A DNA stretch of 9,806 bases from a bacterium (GCA_029007415.1 JAQXHT010000096.1:1-9806); one strand, 5' to 3'. Positions 1-7,954 are shown, counted from the stretch's first letter. Numbers and translations: made by a program. Notes: generated by a model from the letters alone, not told the origin.

Positions 1-358
1 TAGTACCTGTTATAGTAGCACTAGCTTGACCTCCAGGTTCTCCAGTTGTTACACTTCCTATTGTTAAAGAGGGAGTTTGACCGATTGGTCCAGTAGGACC
101 AGTTGCTCCTTGTAAACCTTGTGGTCCAGTTGGTCCAGTAGGACCTGTAGCTCCCCGTGGAATAACAAAATCTAAAACAACATTTTGATTAGTTCCTCCA
201 TTAATAACACTAGCATTAGAACCAGGCTCTGACGTAGTAGTTGATCTTACATTAATAGTAGCAGGTCCACGTGGTCCTGTAGGTCCTTGAATGTAGCAAA
301 ATCTACATTTTACTTTATCTTTGCTACAGTTGCAATTTTCATTGAAATCATTAAACAT
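1..358 (-). CDS. Collagen-like surface protein, N-terminal part (runs off left edge)
   Basis: The 119 visible codons start at ATG 358-356, six bases after the Shine-Dalgarno GAAAGGAG (365-372 read on the minus strand). The N-terminus has no obvious signal peptide and carries four cysteines (C9, C11, C18, C21; CxC and CxxC pairs). A short Gly-X-Y run (residues 25-33) follows, then a non-collagenous module of about 35 residues (T34-R68) ending in VLDFVIPRG. Nine Gly-X-Y triplets come next (G69-T95, mostly GPT/GAT), and then the start of a second non-collagenous module (LTIGSVTTGEPG) cut by the window edge. Alternating collagen blocks and VTTGEPG...IPRG modules are familiar from collagen-like repeat proteins of Firmicutes, some of them exosporium or surface fibres. 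Trimeric triple-helix assembly is expected from family knowledge. Whether it is an exosporium, cell-surface or phage-tail-type fibre cannot be decided here. The C-terminus and any anchor lie outside the window. Confidence 0.85.
   Translation of the reverse strand, partial: MFNDFNENCNCSKDKVKCRFCYIQGPTGPRGPATINVRSTTTSEPGSNASVINGGTNQNVVLDFVIPRGATGPTGPTGPQGLQGATGPTGPIGQTPSLTIGSVTTGEPGGQASATITGT
74..154 (-). repeat. Gly-X-Y collagen triplet tract (nine triplets)
   Basis: Nine consecutive Gly-X-Y codon triplets (residues 69-95 of the minus-strand gene) give a nine-base period with recurring GGACCA/GGTCCT codons. A shorter three-triplet block lies at 260-286. Synonymous third-base variation between triplets indicates the tract is not freshly expanded. 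Confidence 0.85.
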
Positions 359-451
359 ATTATTCTCCTTTCTTTAATATTTTATGTAAAAGTACTAATT
401 GGATTTAATAAAATTGTCTTATAAAATATTAATAATCTTTGAGGAGTAATC

Positions 452-478
452 TTGTTTCTCTTTTAGCTATAATATGAT
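452..478 (+). promoter_or_regulatory. Candidate promoter for the two-component operon
   Basis: The 148-base divergent gap holds a perfect TATAAT (468-473) with no good -35 at normal spacing. An overlapping alternative is TTGTTT (452-457), a 15-base spacer and TATGAT (473-478). Either would give a leader of roughly 25 bases before the GTG start at 507, with Shine-Dalgarno GGAGGT at 495-500. The minus-strand promoter for the collagen-like gene must lie in the same gap, but I see only weak candidates for it. Confidence 0.35.
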
Positions 479-506
479 AGAATAAAAATAACTTGGAGGT
501 AGTAAA

Positions 507-1187
507 GTGATAAATGTTTTAGTAGTAGAAGATGAAGAAAATATTAGAAATATAATAAAAAAAGTATTAGAAAGGGAAGGCTATCATATATATTTAGCAG
601 CTACTAGTATGGAAGGATTAGATATTATTGATAAAGTTCATATTGATTTAATTGTACTTGATTTAATGTTGCCAGATATGGATGGATATCAATTTACAAA
701 AGAATTAAGAGATGCAAGATACGAAATACCAATTTTAATGGCAACTGCTAAACAATTACCAGAAGATAAAAGAAAAGGCTTCTTAGTAGGAACAGATGAT
801 TATATGACTAAACCACTTGATATGGAAGAATTTGTTCTTAGGATAAAAGCACTTTTAAGAAGAAGTAAAATAGTAAATGAACGAAAAATAGTAATAGGTA
901 AAGTTACTCTTGATTATGATTCTCTTACTGTTACAAGAGAAAATGAATCTATCACTTTACCACAGAAAGAATTTTATCTTTTATATAAACTGTTATCTTA
1001 TCCTGATAAAATATTTACAAGAGTAGAACTAATGGATGAAATTTGGGGTTATGAATCAACTACTGATGATACAACTTTAAATGTTCATATCAATAGACTA
1101 AGAAAAAAATTTGAAAATTATAATGAGTTTGAAATAAAAGCTGTTAGAGGACTTGGCTATAAGGCGGTGAAGAAAGTTGAAGAGTGA
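507..1187 (+). CDS. OmpR/PhoB-family DNA-binding response regulator
   Basis: This 226-residue protein has a receiver domain (about 1-118) and a winged-helix DNA-binding domain (about 125-224), the usual OmpR length and order. The acidic pair is E8-D9, the phospho-acceptor is D52 in VLDLMLPDMDG, the switch Thr is T80 and the conserved Lys is K102 in TKPLD. The C-terminal half shows the recognition-helix pattern with TLNVHINRLRKK and the wing RGLGYK. The start is GTG 507 because GGAGGT (495-500) sits six bases upstream and the reading begins directly with the MINVLVVEDE strand. It is first in an operon with the histidine kinase, whose start overlaps its end by 11 bases. The cognate kinase is almost certainly that neighbour; the target genes are unknown. 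The loop usually read as GADDY is GTDDY here, a conservative change. Confidence 0.96.
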   Translation: MINVLVVEDEENIRNIIKKVLEREGYHIYLAATSMEGLDIIDKVHIDLIVLDLMLPDMDGYQFTKELRDARYEIPILMATAKQLPEDKRKGFLVGTDDYMTKPLDMEEFVLRIKALLRRSKIVNERKIVIGKVTLDYDSLTVTRENESITLPQKEFYLLYKLLSYPDKIFTRVELMDEIWGYESTTDDTTLNVHINRLRKKFENYNEFEIKAVRGLGYKAVKKVEE

Positions 1188-2223
1188 TAATAATGCAAAG
1201 AAGAACAAAATACATACATACTTCGTTATTTGGAGTTTAATAGTATTATTTTCTTCTATCATTGTATCAGGAATAGTAATTTTTACTTTAATATTAAGTT
1301 TAAATATTGATATATTTGATATATTAAAAGAAAAACCTTTTATTTCAATTATCGTTTTAATATTAACAGAAATAATAGTAGGAGTAGTAATGGCTATTAT
1401 TATTGGAAACCCTATTGTAAAAATAATGGATGAATTAGAAAGAATATTGAAAGAAATAACAAAGGGTAATTATAAAGTAAGACTTAAAGATACAAAATAC
1501 TTTAAAGAAATGAATAGAAACTTTAACAAGATGATTTCTGAACTTGATAGTGTAGAAATATTAAGAAATGATTTTATTAATAACTTTTCCCATGAGTTAA
1601 AGACTCCTTTAGTTTCTATTAAAGGCTATGCTGAAGAATTAAAAAGAGGAGATTTAACTGAGGAAGAAAAGAATAAATATTTAGATATTATTATTAATGA
1701 ATCTAATCGTTTGACCTCACTTTCTACTAATATTTTAAATCTTTCTAAAGTAGAAAAACAGCAGATATTAACAGATACTAAGAGGGTAAATGTAGGTGAG
1801 TGTGTAAGACAAGTTGTTTTAATGGAACTTAAAAAGATAGAAAAAAAGAATATAGATTTGGATTTAGAGATAGATGATTGTTATACTTTAGCTAATAATG
1901 GAATGCTTGAACAAGTTTTTATCAATATTATAGAAAATTCTATTAAATTTACTGAACCAAATGGAAAAATAAATATTAAAGTTTATGTAAATGATAGTAA
2001 AGTAATAGTAAAAATTAAAGATAATGGTAAAGGAATAGAAAGAGAAAACTTGAATCATATTTTTGATAAGTTCTATACTACTAAAGATAAAAATAATAAT
2101 ATTGGAAATGGTTTAGGACTTGCTCTTGCTAAGAAAATAGTTGATTTACATGAAGGTGGGATAGAAGTATCTAGTGAGAAAGATAAATATACAGAGTTTA
2201 CCATTATTTTAAATAAAGTTTAG
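1177..2223 (+). CDS. Membrane sensor histidine kinase (HisKA/HATPase_c)
   Basis: This 348-residue kinase begins at TTG 1177, inside the end of the response regulator. AGGCGGTGA (1162-1170) serves as Shine-Dalgarno, and no in-frame ATG or GTG fits better. Two transmembrane helices (about 15-42 and 55-77) are separated by only about 12-14 residues, so almost nothing is exposed outside. A HAMP-like linker (78-125) leads to the H box with phospho-acceptor H139 (FSHELKTP), then the N box (N250/N254, INIIENSIKF), G1 box D282-NGKG, F box (IFDKFYT, 296-301) and G2 box G310-NGLGLAL. All catalytic boxes are intact. By family knowledge it autophosphorylates H139 and passes phosphate to D52 of the upstream regulator. 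The tiny sensor loop resembles intramembrane-sensing kinases that respond to envelope stress or antimicrobial peptides, but the signal here is unknown. Confidence 0.95.
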   Translation: MKSDNNAKKNKIHTYFVIWSLIVLFSSIIVSGIVIFTLILSLNIDIFDILKEKPFISIIVLILTEIIVGVVMAIIIGNPIVKIMDELERILKEITKGNYKVRLKDTKYFKEMNRNFNKMISELDSVEILRNDFINNFSHELKTPLVSIKGYAEELKRGDLTEEEKNKYLDIIINESNRLTSLSTNILNLSKVEKQQILTDTKRVNVGECVRQVVLMELKKIEKKNIDLDLEIDDCYTLANNGMLEQVFINIIENSIKFTEPNGKINIKVYVNDSKVIVKIKDNGKGIERENLNHIFDKFYTTKDKNNNIGNGLGLALAKKIVDLHEGGIEVSSEKDKYTEFTIILNKV

Positions 2224-2243
2224 ATATAGTAAGGATGATAGAG

Positions 2244-2951
2244 ATGAATATTATAAGGACAATTGATTTATGGACAGAACCTAGTTCAAATAATATTGAA
2301 TGTTTTAGTGGAGCTTTTGTTGATGGCTTTGAGAATGATAGTATTCCTTTTGAAAAATATAAAATAGTAGAGAATTGTAATTGTATCATTACTACAAATA
2401 GAGCTGATTTAAATATAAAGAATAAACATAATGCTATAATTTTTTATCAACACGCTGAACCAATCAGACTTATGGTGTTAAATAAAGAAACTGATATTAA
2501 TGTTTGTATCAAAGAAGCATTAAGTCAATCTTTTAACGGTTCAAAGTTACAAGATGTTTATGATAGGTTTTTTATAACAGGAACTGTAATTGATTTAGAT
2601 GAACCAGCAATTGATAATGGCATAGAACAAGAAATTGATGTTGGCTCTTGTGATAGGCCTAGCTTATTAAAGTGCATGTTAGAAGGAAGTTATACACAAA
2701 GTGACACAAATTATGGAAAAGGAAATGAAGATAATAACTATAACTTTACATCAGAAGTTTTCATAGAATACAAGCTCATAACAGATAAAGAATGCTTTAA
2801 AATTACACATCATTGTGCTTTTCTAAATGAATCTAAAACAAGAATTATACCTCTTCAAGATAACTCAAAATTGGATATTACAATGATTAGTAAAGAGTTT
2901 TCTCCTTTGGTCAAGAAATCAGAATATCAAAAACTACTAGTAAAGAAATAA
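2244..2951 (+). CDS. Hypothetical protein, third gene of the two-component operon
   Basis: I do not recognise this 235-residue protein. An upstream ATG at 2235 lies inside AAGGATG. I prefer ATG 2244 (MNIIRTIDLW) because AAGGA (2231-2235) then sits eight bases before it. It begins 20 bases after the kinase stop and ends just before a terminator, so it is probably co-transcribed with the two-component genes. No signal peptide or transmembrane helix is visible, so it is probably cytoplasmic. It has eight cysteines (20, 45, 47, 88, 136, 144, 184, 191), including NCNC at 44-47 and HHC at 189-191, which could bind metal or respond to redox, though no standard zinc motif is formed. The middle part (about 148-170) is polar and Asn-rich, probably a linker between two folded halves. 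A role with the two-component system is only suggested by position. Confidence 0.8.
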   Translation: MNIIRTIDLWTEPSSNNIECFSGAFVDGFENDSIPFEKYKIVENCNCIITTNRADLNIKNKHNAIIFYQHAEPIRLMVLNKETDINVCIKEALSQSFNGSKLQDVYDRFFITGTVIDLDEPAIDNGIEQEIDVGSCDRPSLLKCMLEGSYTQSDTNYGKGNEDNNYNFTSEVFIEYKLITDKECFKITHHCAFLNESKTRIIPLQDNSKLDITMISKEFSPLVKKSEYQKLLVKK

Positions 2952-2965
2952 AAAATATTAACAGC

Positions 2966-3000
2966 AAAACTTGTTATTTTGACAAGTTTTTTTCATTTTT
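2966..3000 (+). terminator. Rho-independent terminator of the two-component operon
   Basis: A nine-base perfect stem (AAAACTTGT 2966-2974 with ACAAGTTTT 2982-2990) and a seven-base loop are followed by TTT, C, A and TTTTT. It lies 14 bases after the stop of the hypothetical gene and separates the operon from the transporter. Confidence 0.8.
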
Positions 3001-3016
3001 AAAAAAATGACTGCAA

Positions 3017-3070
3017 TATAATAATATGACTGACATAAAATATTTGGGAATAAATTTAAAAAAATATAGT
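3017..3070 (+). promoter_or_regulatory. Candidate promoter(s) for the MMPL transporter
   Basis: Two weak candidates lie between the terminator and the transporter. One is a TATAAT at 3017-3022 without a recognisable -35. The other is TTGGGA (3044-3049), a 15-base spacer and TATAGT (3065-3070). The second would leave a leader of about 50 bases before the start codon. A promoter is needed here because a terminator lies just upstream, but which one is used cannot be decided by eye. Confidence 0.3.
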
Positions 3071-3127
3071 AAAGTTTATTTTGAGTTTATTTTTCTATTA
3101 TATAATAACCCGCGAAAAGGAGAGAGA

Positions 3128-6100
3128 ATGATGAAGAAATTTACAGATTTTATTGTAGAACATAAAAATATTATCTTAATAATCTTTGTGTTCTTAACTG
3201 GTATAAGTTTATATGGTTCAACTAAAGTAAATATAAACTCTGATATAACTAAATATCTTCCCAAAACATCAGAAACGAGAATTGGTAAAGATATTATGGA
3301 TTCTTCTTTTAAAGAACAAAAGTCTAGTGAATTAAATGTAATGTTTAAAGGTCTAACTTCAAGTGAAAAAGAAGAAACTTTAGAAAAATTAGAGAAAATT
3401 ACTGGTGTTAGTAAAGTATTACATGATGATAGTGAAGAATATAATAATGGTGAATATACACTATATACCCTAAAAGTAGATGACTATGATCACTCGAAAA
3501 CAGCTGAAAATGTTTATAATGAAGTAGTTAAAAATTATGATTATAAAGCGATGAGTGGTTCTATTTATAATGAGTATAAACCAGTATTAAAACTTTGGAT
3601 TGTTGCTCTTGCTATTGGTATGGCGATGGTGATTTTAACTTTCTTAAGTAAATCATATATTGAACCTTGGTTATATTTAATCTCTATTGGAATAGCAGTC
3701 TTTATTAATAAAGGTACTAATATAATATTCCCTAGTGTATCAAATATAACTGATTCAATAACTGCTATATTACAACTAGCATTATCAATGGATTATTCTA
3801 TTATGTTATCTAATAGATATAGACAAGAAAGAGAAAAAACAAAAGATAAAAATAAAGCTATGAAACAAGCATTATTTGATTCATTTAAAGCTATATCTAG
3901 TAGTTCCGTTACGACAGTAGTAGGATTACTTGCTTTAGTATTTATGAGCTTTACTATTGGAAAAGATTTAGGTTTTGTATTAGCTAAAGGAGTATTCTTG
4001 AGTTTAGTAAGTATTTTCTTCTGTTTACCAGGATTATTATTACTTTTTGATAAACAAATAATTAGTTCTAAGAAAAAGTCTTTAGAATTTAACTTAACTA
4101 AACTAGGTAAATTTAGTTATAAAACAAGATGGGCTCAATTAATAATTATTATAGTAGCATTTACTTCTGCGTACCTATTAAAAGGAAATCTTGGTATTTT
4201 ATATACTGATAGTGAGCAAGACGAAGTAGGAAAACACTTTAAAGCTACTAATCAAATAGCAATTATCTATGAAAATCAATATGAAGATATAATGGCTAAA
4301 TATTGTAAATCATTAGAAAACGATAAAAAAGCTAATCAAGTGTTGTGTTACTCTAATACTATAAATCAAAAACTAGCTTATAATGAGTTAAATGCTAAAT
4401 TTAAAGAATTAGGACAAGATACGGAACTTGATGATTATTTAATCAAATTAATCTATTATAATTACTATAATAAAAACACTAATGATAGTATGAGTTTAGA
4501 TGAGTTTATTAAATTTATTAAATCAGATATTTACACTAATCCTAAATTAGCAAGTGCTATTAATAATGATGTTAAAAATAATATGACTTTATTAGAAGAA
4601 TTTGCTAGTAAAGAAAATGTTAGTAAAGTACGAAATAGTAGTGAAACAGCAAGTATCTTAGGAATAGGCGAGAGTGAAGTTAATGACTTATTAGTACTTT
4701 ACAATGCTAAGAATATTAATAGTAAAATGACTATTGCTGAGTTTGTTAACTTTATGTTAGGAACAGTTGTTAATAATCCAACTTATTCATCTAGTATTGA
4801 TAGTGCAACACTAGCTTCTCTAAAACAATTACAACCATTTACTAATAAAAATAATATTAATAGACAAATGAATCAAAGTGAAATAGCAAGTCTTTTTGGT
4901 CTTGATGAAAAAACAGTTAATGATTTATTCTTATTTGCTAGAACTAGTGGTAATTCAACTACTACAATGACTATTAATGAATTTGCAACTATTGCTTTAA
5001 GTCTAAAAAATAATCCATCACTTAGTAGTATGTTTAATGAAGAAATGGTTAATAAACTAACTATTCTTAAAACATTAAGTGACACTAATAATATTAATCA
5101 AAAATATGATAGCGCTACTATTAGTGTAATGTTAAGTAAGATGGGCTTAACTGGTTTAGATAGTAACACCATTTCACTATTATACTTTTATAATTACTAT
5201 TTAAGTAATGTTAAAAATAATAGTTATAATACACAAACTAAGTTATCATTAAATACTTTCGTTAATGAAGTATTAATGGATAGTAATATTAGTAGTTTAC
5301 TACCTGAATCAATTAATACTTATAAACCCTATTTAGTTAAATTTAGTAATAAAGATTTTATTACTACTAGTTTAAATAAAACAGATATGTATAATGAACT
5401 AAAGAATTATGGCTTTAGTGAACAACAAGTTAATATGATATATATGAGTGTTTATAAGAATTTAAATCCTAATGCTAGTAACGAAGAAATTCTAGCTGAT
5501 ACCTCTTTAAAATTAACACCATATAAAGTAATTAGTATAGCACTTAATTCTATGCAACCAACTGATACAATGTATGCTAGTTTAAAATTATTAGTTAGTA
5601 TTATGGATTTATCTTATAATGAAACTTATAATGTAGTACCTACTTATACTTATCAAGAATTAGCTGGTTACTTAGCTAATATAAGTAGTGATATTACTAA
5701 AGAAACAGTGGGATTAGGATATGGTTATTATGATTATAAAACTACTCAAACCTCTAAAAAAATGAGTATTAAAGAGTTAGTAAACTTTATTGTAAATAAT
5801 CAAAATGATAGTTTAATTGCTTCTAAATTAGGCAATAACAAAGATATCTTACTACTTGCTTATAATATAGTTGATAATAGTGAATATAAATATAATTATA
5901 AAGAATTAAGTAAAGTAATATCTCAAGATGAAAGCATTGTTAAAAGTGTTTATGGAGTAGCAGATTATTCTAATCTAACAACTACTATGTCACCTTTAGA
6001 ATTTGCTAACTTAATATTAAATAATAAAGATAATTCTCTATTAGCTTCTAAGCTTAATAAAGCAACTCTAACTAAATTGAATTTAGTTAAAACAGTAATG

Positions 6101-7285
6101 ATGTCTTCCTTAGGAGATAGTAAGTATACTGCTAAAGAATTAGCAAACTTACTTGGAAGTGATAGTGATACTATTTCACTTGTAATGGCTTTATATAGTG
6201 GAAGTAGTAATACTAAAATATCATTAGTAGATTTCACTGATTTCATTATAAGTGATGTCTTAACTAATTCGAAATTTTCTAGTAGATTTGATGAAGCATC
6301 AAAAGAAAAATTAGTAACTGTTAATGGTATTATGAAAAATACTTTAATGGGTAGTAAGTATAATTCCTTAGAATTATATAATATTCTTAATAAGTTAACT
6401 AATGAACTTGATTATAATCTAATTGATTTAGTTTATATCTATCACGGAAGTGAAAACTTATATGATAGTAGTTGGCGTCTTACGGTTGAAGAGATAGTTA
6501 ATTACTTAAATGATGTTATCTTAAAAGATGAAAAATATAAATCATTCTTAGATAAAGAAATGCAAGATAAGATTGTTAGTGCTAAAGATACTATTTCTAC
6601 TGCTAAAGAATTACTAGTATCTAAAAAATATTCAAGAGCGATACTTAATACTAAGTATGGAAAAGAAGATAAAGATACTTTGAAATTTGTTCAAAAAACA
6701 ATAGATGAAGTTGGTAATAAAAAAGGTATCTACGTAGTAGGTGATTCACCAATGGTCCTTGAAATGAGTAAGTCATTTAATAATGAATTAGATTTTATTA
6801 CAATTCTTACTATTTTATTCATCTTTGTAGTAGTAGCATTTACTTTTAAAGATTTATTAATACCTTTAATATTAGTTTTAATTATTCAATGTGCTGTTTA
6901 TGTAACAATGGCTATTCTTTCAATGACTGGTTCTAAAGTATACTTTATTTCTTTATTGATAGTACAAGCTATACTAATGGGAGCAACTATTGATTACGCA
7001 ATTGTTTATACAACATATTATAAAGAATCAAGAGAAACTATGAATGTTCAAAATGCAATTATTAATGCTTATAATAAATCAATTCATACTATCTTATCAT
7101 CATCATCAATCTTGATAATTGTTACTTTAATAGTATCATCATTTGCTGATGCAATAGCAGCTAAGATTTGTGAGACAATTTCTCAAGGAACTTTCTGTTC
7201 TGTAATATTAATACTATTAATATTACCAGGAGTATTAGCTACTTGTGATAAGGTAATTTGTCGAAAAAATGCCTATAAAGACTAG
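3128..7285 (+). CDS. MMPL/RND-family transporter with giant repeat-containing outer loop
   Basis: The protein is 1385 residues from ATG 3128 (ATG 3131 is equally possible). AGGAG (3118-3122) sits five to eight bases upstream, and the upstream in-frame ATG 3026 lacks a ribosome site and would add an unlikely 34-residue tail. Two homologous halves each carry six predicted membrane helices: TM1 about 14-30, TM2 156-173, TM3 178-196, TM4 210-229, TM5 259-280, TM6 283-307; TM7 335-351, TM8 1221-1240, TM9 1243-1264, TM10 1271-1296, TM11 about 1320-1340, TM12 about 1345-1368. Asp-Tyr pairs lie in both TM4 (D222-Y223) and TM10 (D1289-Y1290), the proton-relay arrangement known from MmpL3. Proton-driven export of a lipid or hydrophobic compound is therefore expected; the substrate is unknown. 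Loop 1 (31-155) has ordinary size. Loop 2 (about 352-1220) is enormous because of nine degenerate tandem modules (416-1165). The protein is roughly twice the size of simple bacterial MMPL proteins such as YdfJ. It appears to be transcribed alone between two terminators. Confidence 0.93.
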   Translation: MMKKFTDFIVEHKNIILIIFVFLTGISLYGSTKVNINSDITKYLPKTSETRIGKDIMDSSFKEQKSSELNVMFKGLTSSEKEETLEKLEKITGVSKVLHDDSEEYNNGEYTLYTLKVDDYDHSKTAENVYNEVVKNYDYKAMSGSIYNEYKPVLKLWIVALAIGMAMVILTFLSKSYIEPWLYLISIGIAVFINKGTNIIFPSVSNITDSITAILQLALSMDYSIMLSNRYRQEREKTKDKNKAMKQALFDSFKAISSSSVTTVVGLLALVFMSFTIGKDLGFVLAKGVFLSLVSIFFCLPGLLLLFDKQIISSKKKSLEFNLTKLGKFSYKTRWAQLIIIIVAFTSAYLLKGNLGILYTDSEQDEVGKHFKATNQIAIIYENQYEDIMAKYCKSLENDKKANQVLCYSNTINQKLAYNELNAKFKELGQDTELDDYLIKLIYYNYYNKNTNDSMSLDEFIKFIKSDIYTNPKLASAINNDVKNNMTLLEEFASKENVSKVRNSSETASILGIGESEVNDLLVLYNAKNINSKMTIAEFVNFMLGTVVNNPTYSSSIDSATLASLKQLQPFTNKNNINRQMNQSEIASLFGLDEKTVNDLFLFARTSGNSTTTMTINEFATIALSLKNNPSLSSMFNEEMVNKLTILKTLSDTNNINQKYDSATISVMLSKMGLTGLDSNTISLLYFYNYYLSNVKNNSYNTQTKLSLNTFVNEVLMDSNISSLLPESINTYKPYLVKFSNKDFITTSLNKTDMYNELKNYGFSEQQVNMIYMSVYKNLNPNASNEEILADTSLKLTPYKVISIALNSMQPTDTMYASLKLLVSIMDLSYNETYNVVPTYTYQELAGYLANISSDITKETVGLGYGYYDYKTTQTSKKMSIKELVNFIVNNQNDSLIASKLGNNKDILLLAYNIVDNSEYKYNYKELSKVISQDESIVKSVYGVADYSNLTTTMSPLEFANLILNNKDNSLLASKLNKATLTKLNLVKTVMMSSLGDSKYTAKELANLLGSDSDTISLVMALYSGSSNTKISLVDFTDFIISDVLTNSKFSSRFDEASKEKLVTVNGIMKNTLMGSKYNSLELYNILNKLTNELDYNLIDLVYIYHGSENLYDSSWRLTVEEIVNYLNDVILKDEKYKSFLDKEMQDKIVSAKDTISTAKELLVSKKYSRAILNTKYGKEDKDTLKFVQKTIDEVGNKKGIYVVGDSPMVLEMSKSFNNELDFITILTILFIFVVVAFTFKDLLIPLILVLIIQCAVYVTMAILSMTGSKVYFISLLIVQAILMGATIDYAIVYTTYYKESRETMNVQNAIINAYNKSIHTILSSSSILIIVTLIVSSFADAIAAKICETISQGTFCSVILILLILPGVLATCDKVICRKNAYKD
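4373..6622 (+). repeat. Nine degenerate tandem modules in the transporter outer loop
   Basis: Residues 416-1165 of the transporter can be cut into nine consecutive units: 416-498, 499-577, 578-656, 657-745, 746-836, 837-919, 920-997, 998-1075 and 1076-1165. The shared pattern is a start like SKY(T/N)..EL, then A.LLG, a Val/Ile-rich helix ending L..LY, a polar Asn/Ser/Thr linker, then M(S/T)(L/I).EF(V/I).F(I/L), a segment N(P/S).(L/F).S.(F/L)(D/N), and a final Leu-rich helix. Clear examples are EIASLFGLDEKTVNDLFLF (unit 3) and ELANLLGSDSDTISLVMALY (unit 8), and the EF-type segments MTIAEFVNFM (2), MTINEFATIA (3), MSPLEFANLI (7) and ISLVDFTDFI (8). Units 4 and 5 are the most diverged, with inserted Asn-rich stretches. 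The EF-type segments lack the Asp/Glu spacing of a calcium-binding EF-hand loop. Nucleotide identity between units is low, so these are old duplications. Unit boundaries are by eye. Confidence 0.75.
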
Positions 7286-7287
7286 AT

Positions 7288-7311
7288 AAGAGCCACTTAG
7301 TGGTTCTTTTT
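7288..7311 (+). terminator. Rho-independent terminator after the MMPL gene
   Basis: A nine-base-pair stem with one G-T pair (AAGAGCCAC 7288-7296 with GTGGTTCTT 7300-7308) and a three-base loop TTA run into a T tract. It starts three bases after the transporter stop codon. Confidence 0.85.
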
Positions 7312-7343
7312 ATGTAAAGTTTAGATATTTAGTTAACTATTAA

Positions 7344-7373
7344 TTGACTAGGAGTGATAAGAAGACTTAAAAT
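7344..7373 (+). promoter_or_regulatory. Candidate sigma-A-type promoter for the surface-protein pair
   Basis: TTGACT (7344-7349, five of six to the consensus) and TAAAAT (7368-7373, five of six) are separated by 18 bases. The start of transcription would fall near 7380, a few bases ahead of the Shine-Dalgarno AGAGGTG (7384-7390). Confidence 0.5.
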
Positions 7374-7396
7374 AAATAAAAGAAGAGGTGTTAGTT

Positions 7397-7954
7397 ATGT
7401 ATCAAGCGTATTATAAGAAACAAAGACGTAAAAGTATGATTATAATTATCTTTTTAATTACTTTTGCAGTAGTATCTACTTATTTAATTTATGAAAAGTT
7501 TTCATCCTCAAGAAATACAGATTATGATTCAGGGGAGATGGAAGTAGTATTTCACGAGAAAAGAGGAAATGGAATTTCTCTTACTAAGTTTACACCAGTA
7601 ACAGATGCAGTTGGTCTTACTAGCCCTAGTTATACTTTTACTGTTAAGAACAATACTACTGAATCTGTAAAGTACAAAGTAAAGTTAGTTTTAGACAAAG
7701 AGAAGATAAAGAGCGATGGTTGTAGTGAGAAACAAATTCCTAATGAACTATTAAAGTTAAGTTTCAGAAAAGATCATCAAGCACCTAAAGCTTACATCTT
7801 ATCAGAATTTCCTGATGGTGTTATTTATACCGATACGTTAGAAGCAGGAAAGAGTGAAGATTATTCAATTAGATTATGGGCAATTGATAGTAACTTTTTA
7901 GTAGATAAGACAAGTCACTATCATGCTTTAATTGAAGTGGAGGAAGAAGAATGA
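7397..7954 (+). CDS. Membrane-anchored beta-rich extracellular protein (hypothetical)
   Basis: The protein is 185 residues from ATG 7397. An upstream GTG (7388) falls inside the Shine-Dalgarno AGAGGTG (7384-7390) and is rejected as the start. A basic cytoplasmic tail (YYKKQRRK, 5-12) is followed by one transmembrane helix (about 13-32), then about 150 extracellular residues with alternating beta-strand patterns (SYTFTVKNN, VKYKVKLVLD, DYSIRLWAI, HYHALIEVEEEE) and a single cysteine (C109). This resembles the small beta-sandwich surface proteins of Firmicutes in overall design, broadly like TasA/camelysin-type proteins, but I see no specific match. No helix-ending signal-peptidase site is obvious, so the helix is probably a permanent anchor. 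The stop overlaps the start of the prepilin-like gene (ATGA at 7951-7954), implying coupled translation and a shared envelope job. Confidence 0.85.
   Translation: MYQAYYKKQRRKSMIIIIFLITFAVVSTYLIYEKFSSSRNTDYDSGEMEVVFHEKRGNGISLTKFTPVTDAVGLTSPSYTFTVKNNTTESVKYKVKLVLDKEKIKSDGCSEKQIPNELLKLSFRKDHQAPKAYILSEFPDGVIYTDTLEAGKSEDYSIRLWAIDSNFLVDKTSHYHALIEVEEEE

Noticed and set aside
2235..2243. Start of the hypothetical gene at ATG 2235
   Set aside because: This ATG is inside the AAGGA that serves the ATG at 2244.
3026..3127. N-terminal extension of the transporter from ATG 3026
   Set aside because: No ribosome site precedes 3026, and the 34 added residues are unlike an MMPL N-terminus. ATG 3128/3131 has AGGAG at good spacing.
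4505..4540. Calcium-binding EF-hands in the transporter loop (DEF/EF motifs)
   Set aside because: The EF-like helices lack the acidic residues at loop positions 1, 3, 5 and 12 needed for calcium binding.
4873..5085. Minus-strand open frame inside the transporter gene
   Set aside because: It is antisense to a strongly coding region, with no ribosome site and a composition that mirrors the repeat codons. The same applies to 2204-2389, 3076-3264, 5965-6246, 7869-8117 and 8910-9098.
7388..7396. GTG start for the anchored beta protein
   Set aside because: The GTG is part of the Shine-Dalgarno AGAGGTG; ATG 7397 follows at six bases.
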